DNA of 64,000 bases from Clostridiales bacterium FE2011. Lineage in GTDB: Bacteria; Bacillota; Clostridia; Christensenellales; Aristaeellaceae. The notes beneath the pieces were generated by a model. The model ran no database searches. It was not told where the DNA came from and was given only the letters and a program-made list of their open reading frames with translations. The translations under genes and the position numbers were made by a program. How positions within the stretch are numbered: the first letter of the stretch is position 1; every line of letters begins with the position of its first letter. The stretch spans positions 248,001-312,000 of the forward strand of contig CP069418.1 of NCBI GenBank assembly GCA_017569305.1, read 5' to 3'. This document shows positions 42,589 through 50,960 of this stretch, piece after piece.

Positions 42589-43427
42589 CCCATTGCTATT
42601 CCGAGGGAAGCGCCCTACGGACGGTAGCCCTGGATGATGTTTCTTTCCGGATCGAAAACGGAGAATTTGTCGGGATCATCGGCCATACCGGCAGCGGTAA
42701 ATCTACCCTCGTACAGCATCTCAACGGCCTGCTCAAGCCCACCTCCGGCCAGGTTCTGGTTGACGGTGAGGACCTGAACGGTGAGCATGTCAATCGTCGT
42801 GCCCTGCGTCAGCGGATCGGCTTGGTTTTCCAGTATCCTGAATATCAGCTTTTTGAGGAGACCGTTGCGAAGGATATCGCTTTCGGCCCGAAAAACCAGG
42901 GACTGTCCGCTGCCGAAATTAATGAGCGGGTTCGTTATGCCATGGAATGCGTTCATCTGGATTATCAGAAATATGCCGAACGCAGTCCCTTTGAGCTGTC
43001 CGGCGGCCAGATGCGCCGTGTTGCCATTGCCGGCGTCCTGGCCATGAAGCCTTCGGTCCTGATTCTGGATGAACCGACCGCAGGCCTGGATCCCCGCGGC
43101 CGTGACAGGATCCTGGGCATGCTGGAAGAGCTCCACGCCCGGGAAAATGTTACCATCCTGATGGTTTCCCACAGCATGGATGATATGGCCCGCCTGGCCA
43201 GCCGCCTGATCGTCATGAGCGACGGAAAAGTCGTCGCTGACGGGACACCCCGTGAAATCTTCATGCAGGAAGAAATGATGACCTCCATCGGCCTGGATAT
43301 CCCGGAGGCTGCGCGTCTTTGCGCGCGTCTCCGCGCTAAGGGGTATGACCTGCCCGCAGATCTGTTCCGTCCGGAACAGCTGAAGGAACAGCTGCTCCGC
43401 ATATGGAAGGAGGGATCCGCGTGCTGA
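42564..43427 (+). CDS. ecfA2: Energy-coupling factor transporter ATPase EcfA2
   Basis: 287 residues, the partner ATPase. Walker A is GHTGSGKSTLVQHLNG, Q-loop FQYPEYQLFEETVAKDIAFGPKNQG (the EcfA2 form), signature ELSGGQMRRVAIAGVLAM, Walker B VLILDEPTAGLD. The order ecfA1-ecfA2-ecfT-truA is the common Firmicutes arrangement. Confidence 0.95.
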   Translation: MPIEVSHLTHCYSEGSALRTVALDDVSFRIENGEFVGIIGHTGSGKSTLVQHLNGLLKPTSGQVLVDGEDLNGEHVNRRALRQRIGLVFQYPEYQLFEETVAKDIAFGPKNQGLSAAEINERVRYAMECVHLDYQKYAERSPFELSGGQMRRVAIAGVLAMKPSVLILDEPTAGLDPRGRDRILGMLEELHARENVTILMVSHSMDDMARLASRLIVMSDGKVVADGTPREIFMQEEMMTSIGLDIPEAARLCARLRAKGYDLPADLFRPEQLKEQLLRIWKEGSAC

Positions 43428-44224
43428 ACAATATCACCATGGGTCAGTACTATCCGGTGGACAGTAAAATCCATCGCCTGGATCCCCGGATCAAGCTGAT
43501 TCTGACCATTGTATTCATCGTCATTGTTTTCATGGCCAAAACCTTCCTTGGCTATGCGGTCATTCTGGGTTTTGTATGGCTTACCGCCCGTCTGGCCAAC
43601 GTTCCTTTCCGCATGCTCCTGCGCGGGCTGAAGCCTTTGCGCATCATTATCATCCTGACCTTCCTGCTGAACCTTTTCTTCACCACAGGCGAAACCGTCT
43701 GGGTTCAGTTCTGGGTCATACGGATTACGAAGGAAGGTTTCCTGCAGGCTGCGTTCTATTCCCTGCGGCTGATCTTCCTGGTTATCGGCACCAGCCTGCT
43801 GACCCTCACTACTTCCCCCGTTTCCCTGTCCGACGGAATTGAAATTTTGCTTTCCCCGCTGAAAGTCATTCATTTCCCGGCCCATGAGCTGGCCATGATG
43901 ATGACCATTGCGCTGCGTTTCATTCCCACCCTGCTGGAGGAAACGGACAAGATCATGAAGGCCCAGATGGCCCGCGGCGCGGATTTTGAAAGCGGCAACC
44001 TGCTTTCCCGTGCAAAGGCAATGGTGCCGCTGCTTGTACCGTTGTTTGTCAGTGCCTTCCGCCGTGCCGGTGATCTGGCCATGGCTATGGAAAGCCGCTG
44101 CTACCACGGCGGTGAAGGACGTACCCGTTTACGTGTCCTGAAACTGACCCGGAACGACTGGATCGCCTGCGGCGCGATGGCTGTTCTGCTTGCGTTGATA
44201 ATACTGGAGGGAATCATCTTTTGA
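43421..44224 (+). CDS. ecfT: Energy-coupling factor transporter transmembrane protein EcfT
   Basis: 267 residues with five to six membrane helices, joining the ATPases to S components. LHRLDPRIKL-like start (KIHRLDPRIKLILTIVFIVIVF) is typical; the coupling motifs AQMARGADFES and AMESRCYHGGEGRTRL (the two Ala-Arg-Gly-type signatures) are present. An ATG at 43403 is in frame, but AGGAGG lies 7 nt before the GTG at 43421, so I chose that. It overlaps ecfA2 by 7 bp and truA by 4 bp. Confidence 0.92.
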   Translation: MLNNITMGQYYPVDSKIHRLDPRIKLILTIVFIVIVFMAKTFLGYAVILGFVWLTARLANVPFRMLLRGLKPLRIIIILTFLLNLFFTTGETVWVQFWVIRITKEGFLQAAFYSLRLIFLVIGTSLLTLTTSPVSLSDGIEILLSPLKVIHFPAHELAMMMTIALRFIPTLLEETDKIMKAQMARGADFESGNLLSRAKAMVPLLVPLFVSAFRRAGDLAMAMESRCYHGGEGRTRLRVLKLTRNDWIACGAMAVLLALIILEGIIF

Positions 44225-45024
44225 AACGGATCCTGCTGACAGTGGAATATGACGGTACCGCCTATGCCGGCTGGCAGCGTCAGATCAATGGTCTGGCAGT
44301 CCAGCAGGTACTGGAGGAAGCGCTTTCTTCTGCCTGCGGTCATCCGGTTACCGTTACCGGTGCTTCCCGTACGGATGCCGGTGTACACGCGCTGGATCAG
44401 AAGGTTCACTTTGATACAAGCAGTACGATTCCCCCGGATAAATATCCCTTTGTGCTGAATACGATGCTTCCGCCGGATATCCGGGTGCTGGAAGGCCGGG
44501 AAGTCCCGACAGATTTCCATGCCCGTTTCCTGACCGCCGGCAAAACCTATACCTACCGGATCTGGAATGCCCGTCATGCCAGCGCGCTTCAACGTAACAC
44601 CCACTGGCACGTTCCCGTTCCGCTGGATGAGAAGCCTGTTCGCCAGGCACTCCTGACCCTGCCCGGAAAGCATGATTTTGCCGCCTTCCAGGCCTCCGGC
44701 GGTACAGCCAAAACCACCATCCGTACCCTGCACTCCGCTGATCTTGAAGTCCGGGGCAGCGAATGGATCCTGACTGTCAGCGGCGACGCGTTCCTGTACA
44801 ACATGGTCCGGATTATCGCAGGTACCCTTGTGGAAATCGGCCTCGGCAAATTCGGTCCTGATGCCTTCACCAGGGCTTTTGAAACACTGGATCGTCTCGC
44901 TCTTGGCATGACAGCTCCGGCTCATGGTCTTGAGCTGACCCAGGTCCGCTACCCTGAAAAGGCCTTTACCAATCCAGATTCTGTAAAGTGGCACGAGGAA
45001 GAAAAAAATGGTTCGACTGACTAA
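44221..45024 (+). CDS. truA: tRNA pseudouridine(38-40) synthase TruA
   Basis: 267 residues. The catalytic aspartate lies in GASRTDAGVHALDQKVHFDT near residue 52. It opens KRILLTVEYDGTAYAGWQRQ and has FLYNMVRIIAGTLVEIGLGK. The start is TTG, overlapping the ecfT stop (TTGA), with GGAGG upstream. It overlaps the following FAD gene by 17 bp. Confidence 0.94.
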   Translation: MKRILLTVEYDGTAYAGWQRQINGLAVQQVLEEALSSACGHPVTVTGASRTDAGVHALDQKVHFDTSSTIPPDKYPFVLNTMLPPDIRVLEGREVPTDFHARFLTAGKTYTYRIWNARHASALQRNTHWHVPVPLDEKPVRQALLTLPGKHDFAAFQASGGTAKTTIRTLHSADLEVRGSEWILTVSGDAFLYNMVRIIAGTLVEIGLGKFGPDAFTRAFETLDRLALGMTAPAHGLELTQVRYPEKAFTNPDSVKWHEEEKNGSTD

Positions 45025-46633
45025 TCTGAAAGTCCCTCTGGATTATACAGAGGACTCTTTGAAAACCATTCTTCTCAAAAAACTGAAGCTGAATCCGTCT
45101 GATCTTATCTCCTTTTCCGTCACCAGGCGCAGTATCGACGCACGGGATAAGCAGGACGTTCATTTTGTTCTTTCTCTTGATTTGTCCCTGAAAAATGAAA
45201 CCGGTGCCCTTCGGAAAAATAAAAATCTCTCCCCCATTTCTGCTTCTCGCAGTCATAATAATTCTGAATTCTTAATTCTGAATTCTGAATTAGGCCAGCG
45301 CCGACAACAAAAGGCATCGCCTTTGGTTGTCGGCGCCGGCCCGGCCGGTCTGTTTGCCGCGCTGACCCTGGCCCGTGCGGGAGCCTGCCCGGTTCTGATT
45401 GAACGCGGAAAACCTGTGGATCGGCGTACCAATGACGTCAATACCATGCAGGAGCAGGGCGTCCTGGATCCCGATTCAAACGTCCAGTACGGTGAAGGCG
45501 GGGCCGGAGCTTTCTCAGATGGCAAACTGACCTGCGGGATCAAGAGTCCCCATGTCCGGAACATTCTGGAAACCTTCGTTTCCCACGGTGCACCGGAAGA
45601 GATTCTCATTGACCAGAAGCCGCATATCGGCACCGACCGCCTGAAAGGTGTTGTGGCGTCTATCCGAGAGGAAATCATCCGTCTTGGCGGCACGGTTCAT
45701 TTTGAAACCCGCCTGGAAAAACTGATTATCCGCGGCAGCCACGTTGAGGGCGCAGTCATCTCCTGCAACGGTGAAACCCGTGAATTCCTCACGGATACAA
45801 TCCTGCTTTGCATCGGTCACTCTGCCCGGGATACGGTTCAGACGCTTTTCAGCCAGGGGCTTCGCATGGAGCAGAAACCCTTTGCCATGGGCGTCCGGAT
45901 TGAACATCCCCGCGCTTTCATTGACCGCTCCCAGTATGGTTCCTTTGCCGGTCATCCTGCCCTGGGCGCAGCCTCCTATAAGCTGATCTGTCATACACCG
46001 GACGGCCGGGGCGTCTATACCTTTTGTATGTGTCCCGGAGGAGAAGTGATCGCTGCGGCGTCCCAGCCCGGCGGAGTCGTCACCAACGGTATGAGTTTCC
46101 ATGCCCGTGATGGAGTAAACAGCAACTCTGCCCTTCTGGTGGGCGTCAGGCCCCAAGACTTTGGAGATGATCATCCCCTGGCTGGCTTCATTCTCCAGCG
46201 CAGTATTGAAAAAGCAGCCTACCGTGCCGGAGGCGGCGGGTTTATTGCGCCGGCCCAGCGCGTCGGGGATTTCCTGGAAAACCGGACTTCAGTCTCTTTT
46301 GGAGAAGTAATCCCCTCTTATCGTCCCGGAGTAGTCCCGGCGGATCTGCGTGCTGTTCTGCCTGACTGGATCGTCGAAGACCTGAAGAAAGGCATTCGCG
46401 CCATGAATGCCCAGCTTTCCGGTTTTGCCAATCCGGATGCTGTCCTGACGGGGCCGGAAACGCGTTCCTCTTCTCCTGTACGGATCAGCCGTAATCCCCT
46501 TGGAGAAGCCGAGGATCTCCGCGGGCTCTATCCCGTCGGCGAGGGTGCCGGTTATGCAGGCGGTATCGTTTCTGCCGCCGCGGACGGCATCACCGCCGCC
46601 CTTCATGTTCTGTCTGCCAATGACCTGATCTGA
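45008..46633 (+). CDS. FAD-dependent dehydrogenase, COG2509-like, with repeat-derived insert
   Basis: 541 residues, the second COG2509-type flavoprotein here. A small N-terminal domain (1-70, MVRLTNLKVPLDYTEDSLK) precedes the FAD motif LVVGAGPAGLFAALTLARAG near 108-127, then YGEGGAGAFSDGKLTCGI, and LYPVGEGAGYAGGIVSAAADG at the end. Between the two domains lies an insert (about residues 76-104) encoded by a heptamer array (45260-45294) plus one arm of a hairpin (45298-45336). The frame stays open through it. GAGGAAG precedes the ATG. The substrate is unknown. Confidence 0.87.
   Translation: MVRLTNLKVPLDYTEDSLKTILLKKLKLNPSDLISFSVTRRSIDARDKQDVHFVLSLDLSLKNETGALRKNKNLSPISASRSHNNSEFLILNSELGQRRQQKASPLVVGAGPAGLFAALTLARAGACPVLIERGKPVDRRTNDVNTMQEQGVLDPDSNVQYGEGGAGAFSDGKLTCGIKSPHVRNILETFVSHGAPEEILIDQKPHIGTDRLKGVVASIREEIIRLGGTVHFETRLEKLIIRGSHVEGAVISCNGETREFLTDTILLCIGHSARDTVQTLFSQGLRMEQKPFAMGVRIEHPRAFIDRSQYGSFAGHPALGAASYKLICHTPDGRGVYTFCMCPGGEVIAAASQPGGVVTNGMSFHARDGVNSNSALLVGVRPQDFGDDHPLAGFILQRSIEKAAYRAGGGGFIAPAQRVGDFLENRTSVSFGEVIPSYRPGVVPADLRAVLPDWIVEDLKKGIRAMNAQLSGFANPDAVLTGPETRSSSPVRISRNPLGEAEDLRGLYPVGEGAGYAGGIVSAAADGITAALHVLSANDLI
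45260..45294 (+). repeat. Heptamer array inside a coding region
   Basis: Five gapless AATTCTG/AATTCTT-type units encode NNSEFLILNSELG in frame inside the FAD dehydrogenase. Confidence 0.92.
45298..45336. repeat. 18-bp inverted repeat inside the FAD dehydrogenase gene
   Basis: Arms 45298-45315 and 45319-45336 match at 17 of 18 positions around an ATC loop. The right arm encodes the start of the FAD motif, and the left arm is its inverted near-copy. Confidence 0.85.
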
Positions 46634-46640
46634 TAAATAG

Positions 46641-46680
46641 AAAGGCCGCCGGAGCTATCATCGCTCCGGCGGCCTTTGTT
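46641..46680. terminator. Bidirectional terminator between convergent genes
   Basis: AAAGGCCGCCGGAGC and its exact complement form a 15-bp stem with loop TATCATC. The A-start and T-end serve both strands. Confidence 0.93.
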
Positions 46681-46687
46681 ATGTTTC

Positions 46688-48061
46688 TTATTTGAAATTG
46701 CTGGCTCCGCCGTCAATCGAGGCAGCAGTACCAATCTGCGGTTTGGTATCTTTGGAGTACAGCGTAATCAGCATATCGCGTGACGCTACTTCACCGGGTT
46801 TTTCATTGACTTCCCGTGCAATGTCATACGCGGACTGGAACTTGGAAACAGCGGCAACGGTGTTCTTTCCGTAATCGCCGTCCACCTTTCCGGGATCGTA
46901 TCCCAGTTCCTTCAGCCGCTTCTGCATATATCTGACATTTGCACCCTTGTCGCCCTTCTTCAGCGGCAGGTAAATATCAAAGTTAACGCAGATCGGAGCG
47001 TCGTCAGCGAACAGCTTGTTCTGCACCTTCTTTGTGATGTAGTCGTGGCTCTTCACAGCGATGGCTTCACAGAACAAATCAATAGCAACCTGTGTATCGG
47101 TGCCGTACTTGCCGTCAACCGATCCAACCGGATATCCCAGATCTGCCAGCCGCTTCTGGATTTTCTTAACCGTGTTGCCCCGGGCGCCGTAATGAACGGT
47201 TCCATCGTCATCAATAAGGCTTTCCTGGGACGTCGTCTTTGGGGTAGCGGTCGGCTTGGGTGTCGCTGTCGGTTTTGCGGTTTCCGCCGGTTTCGGAGTG
47301 TCAGTGGCGGCGGGCTTCATTGTCGCCGCTTCTTCAGCCACGCCGGATTCGATCACCCAGCTGCCGTCCTTTGCCCGTGTATAACGGTACAGCGCCCCGT
47401 TCGTCTTACAGGCCGCCTGGGTCTGTGTGCTCATGGCTTCCTGTTCTTCCGTCGTTCCATCCACAAGATTCATCACAATCACGCGATGATCTGCCGCGGT
47501 CACAACCACGGCATCCTTGCTCGCCGTCACATACAGCGGTTCAGGAATCGTTCTTCCCGTCAGCCGGGCCGCGTTGGCGTCCCGGCTTCCAACGGTAAGG
47601 GGCTGCATATCACTCTGCATGGGGCTTACCCGCAGCAGATAAAGCTCGCCCATCTTTTCAGTATAATAAAGGAAAGTGCCGTCGCTTACAGCCTGGAGCG
47701 CAGACTTGGAAATCGTTGCGCCATTCAGCTTCAGCACGCCTTCCGCGCTCAGTTCCACCCGGGTATCCTGCGGAAGTTCAGCCGTCTGATCAACAGTCCG
47801 GCTGCCGGTGCCGTCTTTTTTCACTGCAATGGTCCGGCCGTCTTTGGTCTGGCAGATCAGCTCGTCTTTGGTCATCTGCAGCAGATCGGACATCTCCAGG
47901 GGCATCTGGGAGATACGTCCTTCTGCGTTCTGCAGATACAGATAATTGTTTTCAGCGATCCATGCGGTCGCTTCAGTGTCTGTGATGATCGGATCTGCAC
48001 AGGCGGCTGTGCACACGATGCAGAGGATCATCAGGGCAGCCAAAAAGAACTGTTTCTTCAT
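46688..48061 (-). CDS. Secreted protein with two peptidoglycan-binding domains
   Basis: 457 residues. The signal sequence is MKKQFFLAALMILCIVCTAACA; LIxC-like residues allow a lipoprotein but a true lipobox is unclear. A beta-rich region of about 220 residues (WIAENNYLYLQNAEGRISQM) is followed by a Thr/Pro linker and two PG_binding_1 repeats (GNTVKKIQKRLADLGYPVGSVDGKYG and GANVRYMQKRLKELGYDPGKVDGDYG). It probably sits in the wall; no catalytic domain is seen. GGAGGA lies 6 nt before ATG 48061, which I prefer to the upstream start. Confidence 0.87.
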   Translation of the reverse strand: MKKQFFLAALMILCIVCTAACADPIITDTEATAWIAENNYLYLQNAEGRISQMPLEMSDLLQMTKDELICQTKDGRTIAVKKDGTGSRTVDQTAELPQDTRVELSAEGVLKLNGATISKSALQAVSDGTFLYYTEKMGELYLLRVSPMQSDMQPLTVGSRDANAARLTGRTIPEPLYVTASKDAVVVTAADHRVIVMNLVDGTTEEQEAMSTQTQAACKTNGALYRYTRAKDGSWVIESGVAEEAATMKPAATDTPKPAETAKPTATPKPTATPKTTSQESLIDDDGTVHYGARGNTVKKIQKRLADLGYPVGSVDGKYGTDTQVAIDLFCEAIAVKSHDYITKKVQNKLFADDAPICVNFDIYLPLKKGDKGANVRYMQKRLKELGYDPGKVDGDYGKNTVAAVSKFQSAYDIAREVNEKPGEVASRDMLITLYSKDTKPQIGTAASIDGGASNFK

Positions 48062-48162
48062 ATGGAATCCTCCTCCCACTACATATTAGACGATAAGAAG
48101 GATGTGTTTATTGCAATGATGCAAAAAAATTTTCAATGTTTATATTTTCGTAACAAAAGCAG

Positions 48163-48852
48163 TTATTGGGCAAGCATCTGCAATGCTTCTTCCCGTGTTA
48201 TCAGTTCTGCTGACAGCTGATGAGGAAGGCAGATAATCATATTCCACAGGATCCGGTCTTCCCGGTTTTCCAGCGTCACTTCACCCTGGTTCACGCAGTC
48301 ATGTCCCTCACAGTTTGCGTCTTCCATCCGGAAGCCGTTGGGCGTCAGGTGAAGCACGTTTACAAATTCAGAACCGTCAGCCAGTTTTGTCCGGATGGTT
48401 TTGCTGTACTCCCCCTCCAGCGGCAGGGGCAGCAGACCGATGGGATTCGGCATTCTGACCAGAACGTAGGCAATGGAAGGATCATCATCCGTAATCTGCA
48501 CCAGGAACGGCTGATCCGTCGCTTCCGCTTCTGCTTTATTATCTTTCTTTTCTGCAACCGGAACCTCTGTTTTTTCTGGTTCAGCATTTAATTCTGAATT
48601 CTGAATTCTGAATTCTGAATTATCATTCTCTTCTGCAGCAGGAGCTTCCGTATTTTCCGGTTCAGCAGTTAATACAGGAACTTCTTTTATATCTGTGGAA
48701 GGAACTGCTGTACTAACGTTCTCAGCATTTAATTCTGAATTCTGAATTCTGGATTCTGAATTGTTATTGCTGTTATTCAACAGCAATAACACTACTGCTG
48801 CAATAACAGCAATAACAACCACAGCTCCTGCAATCAAATACTTTTTCTTCAT
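48163..48852 (-). CDS. NusG_II domain membrane protein with heptamer-encoded linkers
   Basis: 229 residues. An N-terminal membrane anchor (YLIAGAVVVIAVIAAVVLLLL, 5-25) is followed by an extracellular Asn/Glu/Ala-rich linker of about 90 residues and a NusG domain II-like fold (GFRMEDANCEGHDCVNQGEV ... MIICLPHQLSAELI). NusG_II proteins commonly neighbour ApbE and flavin-based electron transfer genes. The linker contains the same 11-residue sequence twice with one change (NSESRIQNSEL / NSEFRIQNSEL), each encoded by a heptamer array and followed by NAE. The ApbE stop is 13 bp upstream. Confidence 0.85.
   Translation of the reverse strand: MKKKYLIAGAVVVIAVIAAVVLLLLNNSNNNSESRIQNSELNAENVSTAVPSTDIKEVPVLTAEPENTEAPAAEENDNSEFRIQNSELNAEPEKTEVPVAEKKDNKAEAEATDQPFLVQITDDDPSIAYVLVRMPNPIGLLPLPLEGEYSKTIRTKLADGSEFVNVLHLTPNGFRMEDANCEGHDCVNQGEVTLENREDRILWNMIICLPHQLSAELITREEALQMLAQ
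48590..48624 (+). repeat. Heptamer array inside the NusG_II gene, copy A
   Basis: Five gapless AATTCTG units, read antisense by the gene as NSEFRIQNSEL. Confidence 0.93.
48731..48765 (+). repeat. Heptamer array inside the NusG_II gene, copy B
   Basis: Five gapless units with one GATTCTG variant, read by the gene as NSESRIQNSEL. Confidence 0.93.
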
Positions 48853-48865
48853 GGTATCTCTCCGA

Positions 48866-49858
48866 TCACTGTACCATATAGTCCCCGGCTCCGGAGGAAT
48901 AGGTTACCGTCCGGTCCTTCGCGATAAATACTGCTTCAACGCCTTCCAGGCTTTCGATCAGTTCAAGTCCTTTTTCTGTTCCAAGTACGAAAGCTGTCGT
49001 GGACAACGCGTCTCCTTCCATGGAGCTTTCGGAAAAAATGGTTACCGAAGCCAGTTCGTTCTGTACCGGCCAGCCAGTTTCCGCGGAAAGCAGGTGATGA
49101 TATCTTACACCGTCCAGATCAAAACCGCGTTCGTAAGTTCCGCTGGTCACCGTTGATCCGCCCTTATTCAGGGAGATGAGCATATATTCACCGGTCTGTT
49201 TATCAATATCCTGAATACCTACTCTCCAGGATGTTCCGTCCGGCTTTGTGTTTCCGATTGCCACAATGTTGCCGCCAAAGGAAAGAATCGCGTATTTCAC
49301 GCCCCGTTCCTTCAGGTATGCCTTCACCCGGTCAGCGATATATCCTTTGGCAATGCCGCCCAGGTCTATCATCATTCCTTCCGGCAGCGTGACTTGATTT
49401 CCTTCCAGCTTCATCCTGGTATAATCCACCAGTTCAGCTGCTTTGGCGATGGCTTCTGCATCCGGCAGTTCATGCGGCTCTTTGGTGAAATTCCACATGG
49501 TGGATACCGGTGCGATGGTCACGTCAAAAGCTCCGCCGGATTTTCCGCTTATTTCCTGTGCGCAGCGCAGGATATTCATCGTATCATCCGACACTTCAAC
49601 CGGTTCACCCTTGGCGTGATTAATCCGCCATACGTCGCTTCCTTCAATGGTACGGGACAGCATCTGCTCATACCGTCCGCATTCCTCCAGTGCGTCTTTC
49701 AGCACCTGCTTGTCTTCTGTATAAGCGGTCAGGGTGATTACCGTATCCAGGTAGAAGCCAACCTCTGAAAGCTTCGGCGGAATCTTTTCTTCTGCGCATC
49801 CGCTGCACAGCATCATCACTGCAAGCAGCACAGCCCCAATCTTACATATCCTTTTCAA
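48866..49858 (-). CDS. apbE: FAD:protein FMN transferase (ApbE), lipoprotein
   Basis: 330 residues. A lipoprotein signal with lipobox LCSGC anchors it outside the membrane. It covalently attaches FMN from FAD to Ser/Thr in Dxx[ST]GA[ST] sites. Motifs: FDVTIAPVSTMWNF, MIDLGGIAKGYIADRV, ILSFGGNIVAIG, ETGWPVQNE-type region (SAETGWPVQNELASVTI) and the metal site GDALSTTAFVLG. The TTG at 49858 follows GGAGG by 5 nt; the ATG at 49870 overlaps that ribosome site. Its likely target is the flavoprotein at 50.96 kb. Confidence 0.93.
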   Translation of the reverse strand: MKRICKIGAVLLAVMMLCSGCAEEKIPPKLSEVGFYLDTVITLTAYTEDKQVLKDALEECGRYEQMLSRTIEGSDVWRINHAKGEPVEVSDDTMNILRCAQEISGKSGGAFDVTIAPVSTMWNFTKEPHELPDAEAIAKAAELVDYTRMKLEGNQVTLPEGMMIDLGGIAKGYIADRVKAYLKERGVKYAILSFGGNIVAIGNTKPDGTSWRVGIQDIDKQTGEYMLISLNKGGSTVTSGTYERGFDLDGVRYHHLLSAETGWPVQNELASVTIFSESSMEGDALSTTAFVLGTEKGLELIESLEGVEAVFIAKDRTVTYSSGAGDYMVQ

Positions 49859-49887
49859 TGTTTCCTCCATATATGAATCAGACCATT

Positions 49888-49915
49888 AATTCTTCATTTT
49901 TCATTCTTCATTAGT
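49888..49915 (+). repeat. Heptamer array overlapping the end of the Gx gene
   Basis: AATTCTT, CATTTTT, CATTCTT, CATTAGT. The stop (49894-49896) and last codons of the minus-strand gene lie within it. Confidence 0.8.
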
Positions 49916-50577
49916 TTCAGTGCTGTCAGCACCCTGTCCGTTACCACGCCCGTCAGGCAGCCCACAGCAGCTCCGATACCGATCAGCGCGGGAAGATAGC
50001 TGATCAGAAGTCTGGTGTTGTTCATCACAAGGCAGGCCATCAGCACCTGTCCGATATTGTGGGTCACTGCCCCGGCCAGGGAAGTTCCCATCACCGGAGT
50101 GACGATGCCCTGATGGGTCAGGATCAGAACCGCAATTCCTGCAATAAACGCCAGTCCGATCAGGATGACGGTAACCAGCATTTCTCCCTGGGGATTTCTG
50201 TTTTTACCCAGCAGGTAAATCTCCGCCGCGGCGGTCAGCAGGATCGTGGCAACAGCGCCGGCTTCCGGCTTTTTCCGGAGCAGCAGCATAACAATAAGGC
50301 TCAGCACGCCGCCGGACAGGCTGAACAGGATAGCGGACAGCGATCCGAAGAGAAAACCGGACAGCACGACTTTTGTCAGCATCAGCGCGACACAGCTTTT
50401 CCAGTCCATCAGGTAAACAGCATAAAGCAATACCGTATTGGCAAGCCCCAGCTTGATACCGGGAAGCACTCCTCCCAGAAGAGCTGAAACCGGTATCGCC
50501 CTGTCCATCAGGCCCAGCACCAGCGCGAGCGCTGTCAGCAGGCCGAACCGGGCGATTTTCTGTGTCTGCGGTCTCAA
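49894..50577 (-). CDS. Gx transporter family protein (heptaprenyl diphosphate synthase component I-like)
   Basis: 227 residues with five or six membrane helices (ALVLGLMDRAIPVSALLGGVLPGIKLGLANTVLLYAVYLM is the family signature). Despite the old name it resembles ECF S-type membrane proteins. In many Firmicutes it accompanies NusG_II and ApbE genes in flavin- or quinone-linked extracellular electron transfer loci. The ligand is not known. It is first in the minus-strand run Gx-apbE-NusG_II. Confidence 0.83.
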   Translation of the reverse strand: MRPQTQKIARFGLLTALALVLGLMDRAIPVSALLGGVLPGIKLGLANTVLLYAVYLMDWKSCVALMLTKVVLSGFLFGSLSAILFSLSGGVLSLIVMLLLRKKPEAGAVATILLTAAAEIYLLGKNRNPQGEMLVTVILIGLAFIAGIAVLILTHQGIVTPVMGTSLAGAVTHNIGQVLMACLVMNNTRLLISYLPALIGIGAAVGCLTGVVTDRVLTALKLMKNEK

Positions 50578-50611
50578 GGATTTTCCTCCTCTGTGTTTTC
50601 AGTAACGATAT

Positions 50612-50640
50612 ATTATAACTATTTTGTACTTTTCAGGCAA
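50612..50640 (-). promoter_or_regulatory. Promoter of the Gx-apbE-NusG_II operon
   Basis: Minus strand TTGCCT (50635-50640), 17-bp spacer, TATAAT (50612-50617). Confidence 0.75.
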
Positions 50641-50717
50641 CAGGTCCTTTATGCATGTTTATTCACAGGCTTTGCCCGCTTCTTTGTTCTCTCTTGCATA
50701 TACTTTTTCCATATGCT

Positions 50718-50744
50718 GGCAGGTATATTTTTTTTATACCTGCC
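50718..50744. other. 10-bp hairpin with all-T loop in the divergent intergenic region
   Basis: The 383-bp gap between the Gx gene and the flavoprotein has no gene. It holds both promoters and this perfect GGCAGGTATA/TATACCTGCC stem with a T7 loop, upstream of both -35 regions; its role is unclear. Confidence 0.6.
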
Positions 50745-50864
50745 GGGTAAAACACGTAACGATTCTCTTTTGTTGTCCTGAAAATCGTCTTGAGCCCTTA
50801 TATTTCATCTGTTTTTGTTCATTTGTTGTCAATATGTAACCCTTCACGAATTTGTTTTTTCAAG

Positions 50865-50918
50865 TTGACGTAACCGGTTCAAAAAGCGTAAAATAAAATA
50901 CACAGATTATACATCTGT
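50865..50918 (+). promoter_or_regulatory. Promoter of the flavoprotein reductase with two dyads
   Basis: TTGACG (50865-50870), 18-bp spacer, TAAAAT (50889-50894). The spacer contains AACCGGTT. ACAGAT/ATCTGT (50902-50918) lies over the likely transcription start. Either dyad could be an operator. Confidence 0.65.
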
Positions 50919-50960
50919 CAAAATCCATATTTCACTCTATAGGAAAGGATGAGGAATCCC

